Assembly (NCBI GenBank): GCA_903932565.1
Contig: CAIZGQ010000594.1
Coordinates: 1 to 9,130, forward strand
Direction: 5' to 3'
DNA length: 9,130 nt
Source of the DNA: an uncultured Hyphomicrobiales bacterium
GTDB taxonomy: Bacteria; Pseudomonadota; Alphaproteobacteria; Rhizobiales; Beijerinckiaceae
Below the pieces are notes generated by a model. That model was not told where the DNA came from, searched no databases, and saw only the letters and a program-made list of their open reading frames with translations. The position numbers and the translations under genes are program-made. Below, piece by piece: positions 1 through 6,870 of the stretch (the first letter of the stretch is position 1; each line of letters begins with the position of its first letter).

Positions 1-1760
1 AGAAGCGGCACAGACCAGGCGCGGCCACCCAATCCCTGATCTTCCACCAGGCTGCGCCGGTAATCGACACCATCGGGCCGCTTGATCACAAGCGTCATTG
101 GCAGGCCCGTCGTCGCTGTGCCATTGGCGTCACGCAGGAGTGCCGTCACATTCAGCGTTTCACCAGACCGGTAGACGCCGCGCTCGGCATACACGAAGGC
201 ATCAAGGGCGGTAGGCGCAACACGCCCTTTCACGCCACGGTCGGTGAGATCAAAGGCCGATTGTTGCAGATCGAGGAAATTATAATCTGTCTTGTCGCTG
301 ACAACGACGAGCCCGGGCGACAATCCACCGGTGCCGCGCGATAGACCCGCATCGAACGTGACATCGCCATCGCCACCACTGATCTTGCTTGCGAGGATCT
401 CATTGTTGCGCGCGACAAGCCTTACCTCGACGCCTGATTTTGGCTCCGCACTTGCCAAAGAGCGCACGAGTACATGAAGACCATCGGCACCTGACAAGGC
501 CGTGAGACCAAGATCGGAGACAACAAACCATTGCGTCGCCAGCGATGCACCCGAGCCGGAATCATCGTCGCCCGTTCCAGCAAGCGTCGATGTTTTGCCG
601 GCCCGCGCCAGCATGACGTAAACGCCGGGCTCCAGAGATTTGACCGCCTCCAACACCGGGAACGCCGTGATCACGTCCTTGTTCAAGTCTGGCTTGGCAT
701 CAACCGTGCCCGACCAGACTTTGACGCCATCCTTTTCAACAAGGTTGCGCGCCGCGTAGGATTCGATTTGCGTGAGGAAACTGTCGCCGCGCACGGTCGA
801 AATCAGATTGCGATCGCCGACACGCAAAATGTCCACCGCAATCAGGGGCGTATTGACGGACACCAGCGGAATGCCCTCTTGGCCTACGCGCGGCAACACA
901 TAATTCTTGCCGGTGAAGCGCACTTGCGGCGCGCGATCGCGCACGTAGATTTCGTAATCTGCGCTCTTGAGCAATTGCTCATTGACCGCGGACGGCAAGC
1001 CCTGACGCAGGACCATCGCATAGCGCTCGCCATGCTTCAGGCCTTCAACGCACAATTGCTGATCTTCGGTCGAGATTGCGGCATTGCTGGCGCCCGCAAC
1101 AGCAATGTAGGGCGCGAAATCAACCTTGCCGTGGGCCAGCGATTCAGAAAACTGGAAGCACACACGGGGCGAGGCGGAATCGCTGTCGACTTTGTAGTCC
1201 GTAATGCGAAACCCATGCTCACTGCGCAACGGTTCATACAGAGCTTGGATTTTGGGATCGTTGACGCGGTCAAGGCTTGCCCGGTAGGCATCGAGCGAAA
1301 GACGCCACAGGCGGCGGCGCGCGGCGGCATCGCCGATCACAGCGAGCGCATTTGCTTCATCCACTGTGTTGTTGGCGCGTTGATAGGCGATGTAGGCCGC
1401 CGATGTCGCCTCCCAGAACAGCGTCCAGCTTTTATCATTGTTGACCAAACCAGCGGCAATGCTGGTGCGCGCGTAGGACAGCCATGCCGACGCATCATTG
1501 GGCGTCATCGTCAACAGCGTGCCAAGCGGCCGCAGCGCGCCCTGCGGATCGTTCCGCAGGCTCAATTGTGCGGCTTGACGGGCGAGATCCGCCGCGGGCC
1601 GCGGGACAGCAGGCGCGCCGTATTCCTTGCGCAAGCGCTCTTCAAATTGGATCCCGTCACTCGCCACATTGTCGCGCACAAATGTCTTTTGTTGCGCCAT
1701 TGCGGAGGGTGCAAACGCGGCCAGACCAAGGCAGATGAGAAGTGCTGCAACTGCGCGCAT
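1..1760 (-). CDS. Alpha-2-macroglobulin family protein, N-terminal part (runs off left edge)
   Basis: Translating the minus strand from the ATG at 1760 gives 586 codons with no stop up to the window edge. Residues 1-22 are a signal peptide (MRAVAALLICLGLAAFAPSA, then MA) with a likely signal peptidase I site before QQ; no convincing lipobox is seen, unlike the E. coli homologue YfhM, which is a lipoprotein. A mostly helical stretch follows to about residue 180. From about 187 (DYKVDSDSASPRVCFQFSE) beta-rich macroglobulin domains begin. A VVSDLGL segment near 412 and GVYRSGETLNV at 528-538 are the hallmark MG-domain strands of this family. Bacterial members are periplasmic protease traps, often beside the transpeptidase gene pbpC. 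About one third of the usual 1,600-1,700 residues is present, so the bait region and any thioester motif lie outside the window. A GGAGA ribosome site 5 nt before the ATG supports the start. The family call is firm; whether this copy traps proteases cannot be judged here. Confidence 0.93.
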   Translation of the reverse strand, partial: MRAVAALLICLGLAAFAPSAMAQQKTFVRDNVASDGIQFEERLRKEYGAPAVPRPAADLARQAAQLSLRNDPQGALRPLGTLLTMTPNDASAWLSYARTSIAAGLVNNDKSWTLFWEATSAAYIAYQRANNTVDEANALAVIGDAAARRRLWRLSLDAYRASLDRVNDPKIQALYEPLRSEHGFRITDYKVDSDSASPRVCFQFSESLAHGKVDFAPYIAVAGASNAAISTEDQQLCVEGLKHGERYAMVLRQGLPSAVNEQLLKSADYEIYVRDRAPQVRFTGKNYVLPRVGQEGIPLVSVNTPLIAVDILRVGDRNLISTVRGDSFLTQIESYAARNLVEKDGVKVWSGTVDAKPDLNKDVITAFPVLEAVKSLEPGVYVMLARAGKTSTLAGTGDDDSGSGASLATQWFVVSDLGLTALSGADGLHVLVRSLASAEPKSGVEVRLVARNNEILASKISGGDGDVTFDAGLSRGTGGLSPGLVVVSDKTDYNFLDLQQSAFDLTDRGVKGRVAPTALDAFVYAERGVYRSGETLNVTALLRDANGTATTGLPMTLVIKRPDGVDYRRSLVEDQGLGGRAWSVPL

Positions 1761-1805
1761 GGCCGTCTCCAGGTCGATCGGCGTGCTGACAGCCGAACCG
1801 CAAAT

Positions 1806-1838
1806 CATGCACGGCTTCACATGTGCCGTGCGGGCATG
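1806..1838. repeat. Inverted repeat in the leader of the macroglobulin gene
   Basis: GCACGGC (1809-1815) and GCCGTGC (1825-1831) are perfect 7 bp arms around a 9 nt loop. Outside them CAT (1806-1808) can pair with ATG (1836-1838) across a 4 nt bulge. The repeat begins about 49 nt upstream of the macroglobulin start. It has no T run on either side, so it is not a typical intrinsic terminator. It may be an operator or a leader hairpin; function is inferred only from position. Confidence 0.45.
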
Positions 1839-1973
1839 AAGGTGCCACGTTTGGCGTTCACGTTAAATGGTGTTTTCGCCGGGTTGTGTCTTTGCACACG
1901 CGATCTTCGCGCCCGTCATTTGAGGCACGCGTCATCTTGACGACACGAAACCATAATGTTGTCTGGTGGTAAC

Positions 1974-1981
1974 GGGGGAGG
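1974..1981 (+). promoter_or_regulatory. Ribosome binding site that decides the start of the pseudoprotease gene
   Basis: GGGGGAGG ends 4 nt before the ATG at 1986. An in-frame ATG also lies at 1956, but it has no purine-rich site at a usable distance and would add ten residues rich in Gly and Ser before the signal peptide. Confidence 0.6.
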
Positions 1982-1985
1982 CAGT

Positions 1986-3509
1986 ATGGGCGCGTTGAGA
2001 AGCCTGCACGAATGGACACAGCTTCGATTGAAGCCCCGCAGGGGATATGTCCTCCTTCTCATCGCCGGTCTCATCTGTTTGGCGCTCGCCTTTGCGCCAA
2101 ACGCGCATGCGCAGGCCCCATCAAAACCTGTGACGCCAACCCCACCTGTTGCACGCCCTGCGCCGGATGCCGCCTATGTCGCCGCAGAACGCGCCTTTCT
2201 GGACCTGCCGGACGCAGAGCGCCGCACCATTCAGGAAGCGCTGATTTGGTCCGGTGATTACAAAGGGCTCGCGGATGGTGGGTTTGGGCGCGGCACACGC
2301 GCTGCCATGATCGCCTGGGCAACCCGCCAGTCGCTGCCAACCGATGGCGTGCTGGACGCCGCGGCTCGGCAGAAACTTGCCGCAGCTGCAGCGCAAGCGC
2401 GCCAGGCCATCGGCTTTGCGCCTGTCACGGATGACAAGACCGGTGCGGGTCTCAGCCTCCCCTCCAAGCTGCTGCCAAAGAAAACGCCATCGGCAACCGG
2501 CACCCGCTGGGCCAGCGCAGATGGTGCGATAAGCCTCGAAACCCGGCAGAGCAGTGATAACGACGAGGCCTTGGCCATTTTGTTTGCGCAGCTGATCGCC
2601 GAAGGTCCGACCCGCAAGATCACCTACAAGGCCATGCGCCCGAATTTCATGGTGGTCAGCGGCCAGTCCGGCGACAGCGCGTTTTACACCTATCTGGCGA
2701 TCGGCCCGGCTGGTCCCGCCCGTTCGGTGCGCGGCTATACGTTTGCGTGGCCCAAAGGGCGGCCGGATCTGGAGATCGTCAATCTGGCAATTGCCAGCAG
2801 CTTCCGGCCATTTCCAACAAGCGCGGCCACCCTTGCCAGCGCGGGCACGGCCGCCGTGGTGCAGGGTGCTGGCAGTGCGGCGCCGACAATAATTGTCAAC
2901 GCGGCAGGTTCGACCGGCGCGCGCGCAGCCACTTTGTCGGGCACTTCGCTGGCCCTGACGCCGACCCTCCTGGTAACATCGCTTGGCGGCTTGTCCTGCC
3001 TGGATCCCTCACTGGGCAAATCCAAACTCAAGCTCGTGAAGGCGGATGCGGCGAGTGGCCTGTCACTCTTTGATACCGATAGCGCCAAGGCAATCGCAGC
3101 GACATGGACGGAGGCAGGGGCACCCGCTGCAGGCGACACGCTACTGCTGCTGCTGTTTGCCAGCGGTCCTTCGCCAGCCGGTGAGATCAGCGTCACGGAG
3201 GGGTCGTGGTTGCCGCCCCTCAGGGCCAACGGTCGCGCACGGCTGATCGCACCGGTGCCAGCGATACCGGGCGGCTCTGTGGTGCTCGACCGGACAGGAC
3301 GGCTCATTGGCATCGTTGAAGGCAACAGTAGCCCTGCCGAGCGTCCGCGGGGCCCGGCCAACATCATCTCGGCTCGAGAAATCGCAGCGTTTGCTGGATC
3401 AGCAGCGACAATTGCCGCGAACCCCTCAGGCCAACCAATAGACGCTGTAGACACGGCCAGCATCGTTGGACGCACGCAACCCGCACTTGCAGCCTTGTTT
3501 TGTCAGTAA
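1986..3509 (+). CDS. Exported peptidoglycan-binding-like protein with degenerate trypsin-like domain
   Basis: This 507-residue product carries a basic N-terminus (LKPRRG), a hydrophobic core at about 21-37 and a likely cleavage site after AHA at 40-42, so it should be exported. A Pro-rich linker follows. Residues 60-135 resemble the helical peptidoglycan-binding fold (IQEALIWSGDYKGLADGGFG, then a GVLD turn), here with a run of alanines. Residues 175-275 form a conserved-looking module of unknown role. Residues 317-448 follow the trypsin-like pattern of periplasmic proteases: LLVTSLGGLSC where LVTNAHVV would be expected, DAASGLSL in place of the Asp segment, and IPGGSVVLDRTGRLIGIV in place of GNSGGPVxD. 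By this alignment His, Asp and Ser are all lost, so it is probably a pseudoprotease. It is transcribed divergently from the macroglobulin gene. The domain reading is by eye. A start at 1956 (517 residues) is the alternative. Confidence 0.75.
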   Translation: MGALRSLHEWTQLRLKPRRGYVLLLIAGLICLALAFAPNAHAQAPSKPVTPTPPVARPAPDAAYVAAERAFLDLPDAERRTIQEALIWSGDYKGLADGGFGRGTRAAMIAWATRQSLPTDGVLDAAARQKLAAAAAQARQAIGFAPVTDDKTGAGLSLPSKLLPKKTPSATGTRWASADGAISLETRQSSDNDEALAILFAQLIAEGPTRKITYKAMRPNFMVVSGQSGDSAFYTYLAIGPAGPARSVRGYTFAWPKGRPDLEIVNLAIASSFRPFPTSAATLASAGTAAVVQGAGSAAPTIIVNAAGSTGARAATLSGTSLALTPTLLVTSLGGLSCLDPSLGKSKLKLVKADAASGLSLFDTDSAKAIAATWTEAGAPAAGDTLLLLLFASGPSPAGEISVTEGSWLPPLRANGRARLIAPVPAIPGGSVVLDRTGRLIGIVEGNSSPAERPRGPANIISAREIAAFAGSAATIAANPSGQPIDAVDTASIVGRTQPALAALFCQ

Positions 3510-3594
3510 AAATGCGCGGCGATGCGAACCAACAGGGGGTTACAGGGCTTGCAGGGCCGCAGCAGCAACCCCATAAGGCCACTGCGGGTGCAAT

Positions 3595-4743
3595 ATGGCC
3601 CGAACATGGGCCAAATACATGACCGATGAGCACGACCTTCCGCAGGCGACCAAACATCCTTTGGCCGACCGAATCGCGGTCGTCGCGCCCGATGGTGATC
3701 CAGAAGCTCAGCTTGCGCGCGAGAGCTTGTTTGCCCGGTTGATCCAGGTTGGGCGTAGAAAGCATGTGCTGCGGGCTGCCGGAACCGTGCTGAGCCTGTC
3801 GATCCTGGCGCTGTCGATCCTCATTCTCTTCCGCACGCTGACGGGCATTGATTGGGCGGACCTCAAACGCACGGTGCTCGCCACCGGTAACGATCAACTG
3901 CTGTTTGCACTCCTGGCGACGGCTTGCTCTTATATTGCGCTCACGGGTTACGATGCGCTGGCGTTGCGGCAATTGCGGCTGCGCGTGCCTTACGCCACCA
4001 CGGCGCTCGCCTCATTCACGTCCTACGCCGTGTCGTTCACGCTGGGCTTTCCCATCATCACGGCCGGTACGGTTCGCTACTGGATTTATTCGCAAGCCGG
4101 AGTCAGTGCAGGCAAGGTCGCAAGCCTCACCGTGATCGCCGGGGTGACGTTCTGGCTTGGTATGGCGTTGATGCTGGGCATGGCCCTGGCACTCCAACCA
4201 ACCGCCATTTCAGCCGTCGATCGCTTGACACCGCACCTCAATCTTATGATCGGCATTGGCATTCTAACAGCTATCGGGATCTATCTCGTCTGGGTGGCAC
4301 GCGGACATCGCAAGACCCATGTCCAGGGCCTCAATCTCGAACTTCCCGGCCTGTGGCTGACATTGGGCCAGATCGTTCTGGGCGTCATCGATCTGTGCTC
4401 AGCCGCCGCCGTTCTCTACGTCCTGCTGCCGCCTGACACGCACGTCAATTATTTCATCTTTGTGGCGAGCTATGTGTTTGCGTGCCTTCTAGGCATTGCG
4501 TCCAACGCGCCCGGCGGAATCGGCGCGTTCGAGGCGACGATCCTGAACATCGTGCCATCGCAGTCCCAAGGCGCGCTGTTTGCCTCCCTGCTTATGTTCC
4601 GCGTGATCTATTACATCGTGCCGTTCTTGCTGGCGCTGGCCCTGTTGGGTGCGCACGAAGCCATGAAGCGTTGGAACGGATTGCGCGCGGAAATGTCATC
4701 CGCTGCCGACGACGACAAGGATGGTTCCGTCAATCCTGGCTGA
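3595..4743 (+). CDS. UPF0104 / MprF flippase-domain-like integral membrane protein
   Basis: This 382-residue protein has a soluble N-terminus of about 57 residues, eight likely membrane helices (about 60-80, 102-121, 137-158, 176-200, 214-235, 253-278, 286-305, 328-352) and a short acidic tail. Two motifs fit the membrane domain of the MprF/lysylphosphatidylglycerol synthase family: AGTVRYWIYSQAGVS (157-171) and NAPGGIGAFEA (304-314). In full MprF this region moves modified lipids across the inner membrane, and a C-terminal domain attaches the amino acid. That catalytic domain is absent, so this is a stand-alone transporter-like member; its substrate is unknown. The gene lies 85 bp after the pseudoprotease gene on the same strand and may be co-transcribed, as no clear terminator is seen between them. 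The start is uncertain: neither the ATG at 3595 nor the in-frame ATG at 3619 has a strong ribosome site. Its stop is 8 bp from that of the convergent lsrB. Confidence 0.85.
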   Translation: MARTWAKYMTDEHDLPQATKHPLADRIAVVAPDGDPEAQLARESLFARLIQVGRRKHVLRAAGTVLSLSILALSILILFRTLTGIDWADLKRTVLATGNDQLLFALLATACSYIALTGYDALALRQLRLRVPYATTALASFTSYAVSFTLGFPIITAGTVRYWIYSQAGVSAGKVASLTVIAGVTFWLGMALMLGMALALQPTAISAVDRLTPHLNLMIGIGILTAIGIYLVWVARGHRKTHVQGLNLELPGLWLTLGQIVLGVIDLCSAAAVLYVLLPPDTHVNYFIFVASYVFACLLGIASNAPGGIGAFEATILNIVPSQSQGALFASLLMFRVIYYIVPFLLALALLGAHEAMKRWNGLRAEMSSAADDDKDGSVNPG

Positions 4744-4751
4744 TACGAAAT

Positions 4752-5654
4752 TTAAAAATCCCAGCGCGAGGACGTCGCAACCAGGAAGTCCCGGAAAACC
4801 TGCACGCGCGCCACAGACTTCAGTTCTTCCGGATAAACCAGATAACAATCGAGTTCCGGCATATCAGCTTGCGGCAACACGCGGACGAAATCGGGATCAA
4901 CGCCCACCATATATTCCGGCAGCACCGCAATGCCGACGCCATTGGCGACCGCCCCCCGCAAAGCCGGAATGTTGTTGACTGTGAGCGATGCCGGACGCGG
5001 ATTGCGTGGATCACGACCGTTGCGCTGCAGCGAATTGATGTTGTCGAGATAATGCACCGTCGAGCCGCCGTAAGCGATGGTGCGATGGCTGTCGAGATCC
5101 TCGATCGTCCTTGGCTGACCGTGACGCTTTAAATAGGCCTGTGATGCGTAGGCATGAAAATGCATGGTGAACAGCTTGCGGCGAATGAGATCCGGCTGCA
5201 CCGGCTCACGCACGCGCAACGCCACGTCCGCCTCACGCATCGCAAGATCAAGCTCATCATCCGACAGGATCACACGAAGCGAAATGTCGGGATAGAGTTC
5301 GAGAAACTCGCCAAGACGCGGCGTCAGCCAATGTGATCCGATGCCGACAGTGGTGGTGACGCGCAATTCGCCATGTGGGCGCTCGCGATTGTCCGCCAGA
5401 CGCAGGCGCACCGTGTCCAACTTCTGCGAAAGTTCCTGCACCGTGCGGAACAGAACATCGCCCTGCTCGGTCAGAATCAAGCCGCGCGCATGGCGATGAA
5501 ACAGCGGCGCCTGAAGTTCCGTCTCCAGCGCACTGACCTGACGGCTGACAGCGGACTGGCTGAGGCCCAGCAATTCACCCGCATGGGTGAACGAGCCTGC
5601 CTCTGCAGCCGCATGAAAAATCCGCAGTTTGTCCCAATCGATGGGGTCAGGCAC
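4752..5654 (-). CDS. lsrB: LysR-type transcriptional regulator, LsrB/VtlR group
   Basis: This 300-residue protein has the standard LysR layout: winged helix-turn-helix at 7-66 (IDWDKLRIFHAAAEAGSFTH, then LSQSAVSRQVSALE) and an effector-binding domain from about 95 to the end. The N-terminal wording, LFHRHARGLILTEQG and the C-terminal VFRDFLVA closely match LsrB of Sinorhizobium and Agrobacterium and VtlR of Brucella as I recall them. Those regulators control envelope, stress and host-interaction genes, partly through small RNAs or small proteins. The start is a GTG with GAGG 7 nt upstream; it lies 28 bp after the trxB stop, so the two genes are probably one operon. Cys270 is the only cysteine, which is of note because rhizobial LsrB has been described as a thiol-based redox sensor. 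The LysR call is certain; orthology to lsrB is likely from sequence and gene order, but was not tested with a tree. Confidence 0.93.
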   Translation of the reverse strand: MPDPIDWDKLRIFHAAAEAGSFTHAGELLGLSQSAVSRQVSALETELQAPLFHRHARGLILTEQGDVLFRTVQELSQKLDTVRLRLADNRERPHGELRVTTTVGIGSHWLTPRLGEFLELYPDISLRVILSDDELDLAMREADVALRVREPVQPDLIRRKLFTMHFHAYASQAYLKRHGQPRTIEDLDSHRTIAYGGSTVHYLDNINSLQRNGRDPRNPRPASLTVNNIPALRGAVANGVGIAVLPEYMVGVDPDFVRVLPQADMPELDCYLVYPEELKSVARVQVFRDFLVATSSRWDF

Positions 5655-5682
5655 AAGAATACCTCACGTTTATCGCGTTGTT

Positions 5683-6663
5683 TTATTCAGCCGCTGCACG
5701 CGAGCGATGCTGCGCCGCCAGAAATCGCTCGGCTTCCAGCGCCGCCATGCAGCCAAGTCCTGCGGCGGTCACGGCTTGCCGATAGACGTCGTCGGCCACA
5801 TCACCCGCCGCAAACACGCCGGGAATATTCGTGAGCGTCGAGCCCGGGATTGTCTTGATGTAACCATTCGGCTTGATGTCGACCTGGCCAACAAACAAAT
5901 CCGACGCGGGCTTATGACCAATGGCGACGAACACGCCGTCTGTCTTGCGCTCTTGCACAAGTCCGGACTTCACGTGCTTGAGCCGCACATGCGTTACGCC
6001 CGGCGGCGTGCCGCCACCGCAGATTTCCTCAACCGCATGATCCCAGATGATTTCGACCTTGGGATGCGAAAACAGGCGCTCCTGCAAGATGCGTTCGGCG
6101 CGGAATGAATCGCGGCGATGCACGACGGTGACTTTCGAGGCAAGATTGGCGAGATACAGCGCTTCCTCGACTGCCGAATTGCCGCCGCCCACCACGACCA
6201 CGTCTTTGCCGCGATAAAAGAACCCGTCGCAGGTTGCGCAGGCCGACACGCCATAGCCCTTGTAGGTTTCTTCGGACGGGATCTCGAGCCACTTCGCCTT
6301 GGCACCGGTCGCAATCACGAGTGCGTCGCACGTATAGATCGCGCCACCATCCCCGTGCAGCACGAACGGGCGGACGTTGAGGTCCACCTTGCTGATGTGA
6401 TCTGACACCATCTTGGTGCCGACGTGCTCTGCCTGCTTGCGCATCTGCTCCATCAGCCAGGGCCCCTGGATGGGATCGGCGAAGCCAGGATAATTCTCAA
6501 CATCGGTCGTTATCATCAGCTGACCACCGGGCTCAAATCCCGAAATCAGAACCGGCTCCATCATCGCCCGGGCGGCATAGATGGCGGCCGTGTAGCCTGC
6601 CGGACCAGAGCCAACGACGATCAGCGGCGCATGACGTGTTGGAGACGTAGGGGAAGATTGCAT
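5683..6663 (-). CDS. trxB: Thioredoxin-disulfide reductase
   Basis: This 326-residue flavoprotein uses NADPH to reduce thioredoxin in the cytoplasm. Visible landmarks are the FAD-binding GSGPAGYTAAIYAARA (18-33), GGQLMITTDVENYPGF (46-61), the redox-active CATC (142-145, in ACATCDG), the NADPH-binding GGGNSAVEEA (159-168) with HRRDSFRA (182-189), and the second FAD motif AAGDV (285-289). Length and order are those of the low-molecular-weight bacterial enzyme, and nothing essential is missing. The frame stays open upstream to 6735, but the ATG at 6663 has GAGAG 6 nt before it and starts just ahead of the first conserved strand (LIVVGSG), so the longer form is rejected. It is followed by lsrB after 28 bp. 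A possible promoter and a perfect dyad lie upstream, in the spacer to olsB. Confidence 0.97.
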   Translation of the reverse strand: MQSSPTSPTRHAPLIVVGSGPAGYTAAIYAARAMMEPVLISGFEPGGQLMITTDVENYPGFADPIQGPWLMEQMRKQAEHVGTKMVSDHISKVDLNVRPFVLHGDGGAIYTCDALVIATGAKAKWLEIPSEETYKGYGVSACATCDGFFYRGKDVVVVGGGNSAVEEALYLANLASKVTVVHRRDSFRAERILQERLFSHPKVEIIWDHAVEEICGGGTPPGVTHVRLKHVKSGLVQERKTDGVFVAIGHKPASDLFVGQVDIKPNGYIKTIPGSTLTNIPGVFAAGDVADDVYRQAVTAAGLGCMAALEAERFLAAQHRSRAAAE

Positions 6664-6739
6664 GACAAGCTCTCGAACTGGCACTTGCTCAAAATCAAAC
6701 GCAGCGGTGTGGACGCACGACCCAGCACCTGCCACCGAT

Positions 6740-6754
6740 CTGCGCTCAGCGCAG
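6740..6754. promoter_or_regulatory. Perfect dyad upstream of trxB (possible operator)
   Basis: CTGCGCT-C-AGCGCAG is a perfect inverted repeat with 7 bp arms and a single central base. It lies 77 nt before the trxB start and just downstream of the candidate -10 box, where a repressor could block transcription. No T run follows, so a terminator is unlikely. The binding protein is unknown; the neighbouring LsrB is one candidate. Confidence 0.4.
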
Positions 6755-6772
6755 GGCAGCGCGTTTGAGCTA

Positions 6773-6800
6773 TGTATAGGAGGCAGAGCTTATCCTGCAA
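6773..6800 (-). promoter_or_regulatory. trxB: Candidate trxB-lsrB promoter
   Basis: Reading the minus strand, TTGCAG (6800-6795) and TATACA (6778-6773) are separated by 16 bp. The -10 is fair and the -35 is weak. It would give a leader of about 100 nt ahead of trxB. This is the best-looking box pair I found in the 207 bp spacer. Confidence 0.35.
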
Positions 6801-6829
6801 GGCGCAAGCGCCATTCCGCCGCGTGCGGC
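6801..6829. repeat. Two small adjacent hairpins after olsB
   Basis: GGCGCAAGCGCC (6801-6812) and GCCGCGTGCGGC (6818-6829) are perfect short palindromes with 5 bp arms, lying 41-69 bp after the olsB stop. They could help end olsB transcription, but neither is followed by a clear T run on the minus strand, so the terminator role is only a possibility. Confidence 0.3.
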
Positions 6830-6870
6830 CAGCTTGTCATCCCTATCCACAAGGTAGCAGGACTTGAACG

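Larger units (their letters stand above)
1761..1985. promoter_or_regulatory. Divergent intergenic region between the macroglobulin and pseudoprotease genes
   Basis: This 225 bp spacer must hold the promoters of both flanking, outward-facing genes. It contains an inverted repeat GCACGGC/GCCGTGC (1809-1831) and a smaller perfect one, CGCGA-TCT-TCGCG (1899-1911). I could not find a sigma70-type -35/-10 pair good enough to name on either strand. A long antisense reading frame crosses the left part but shows no recognisable protein. Confidence 0.5.

Noticed and set aside
531..1940. Long plus-strand open frame of 469 codons antisense to the macroglobulin gene
   Set aside because: Its translation is rich in Arg, His and Cys and shows no family pattern, while the opposite strand encodes clear macroglobulin domains. 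Such shadows are common in GC-rich genes.
2735..3475. Minus-strand open frame of 246 codons inside the pseudoprotease gene
   Set aside because: Low-complexity Ala/Ser/Pro translation that shadows the plus-strand gene.
3535..3572. GGGGTT/AACCCC inverted repeat between the pseudoprotease and membrane protein genes
   Set aside because: Six bp arms with a 25 nt loop and no T run are too weak to call a terminator.
6664..6735. N-terminal extension of trxB by 24 residues
   Set aside because: The ATG at 6663 has a ribosome site and begins just before the conserved FAD-binding strand; the extension does not look like a conserved segment.
6845..6870. tRNA-like T-loop sequence (GTTCAAGTCCTGC) on the minus strand after olsB
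   Set aside because: The 5' side of a T stem does not pair, and the upstream bases needed for the rest of a tRNA are olsB coding sequence. A remnant or attachment site cannot be supported.
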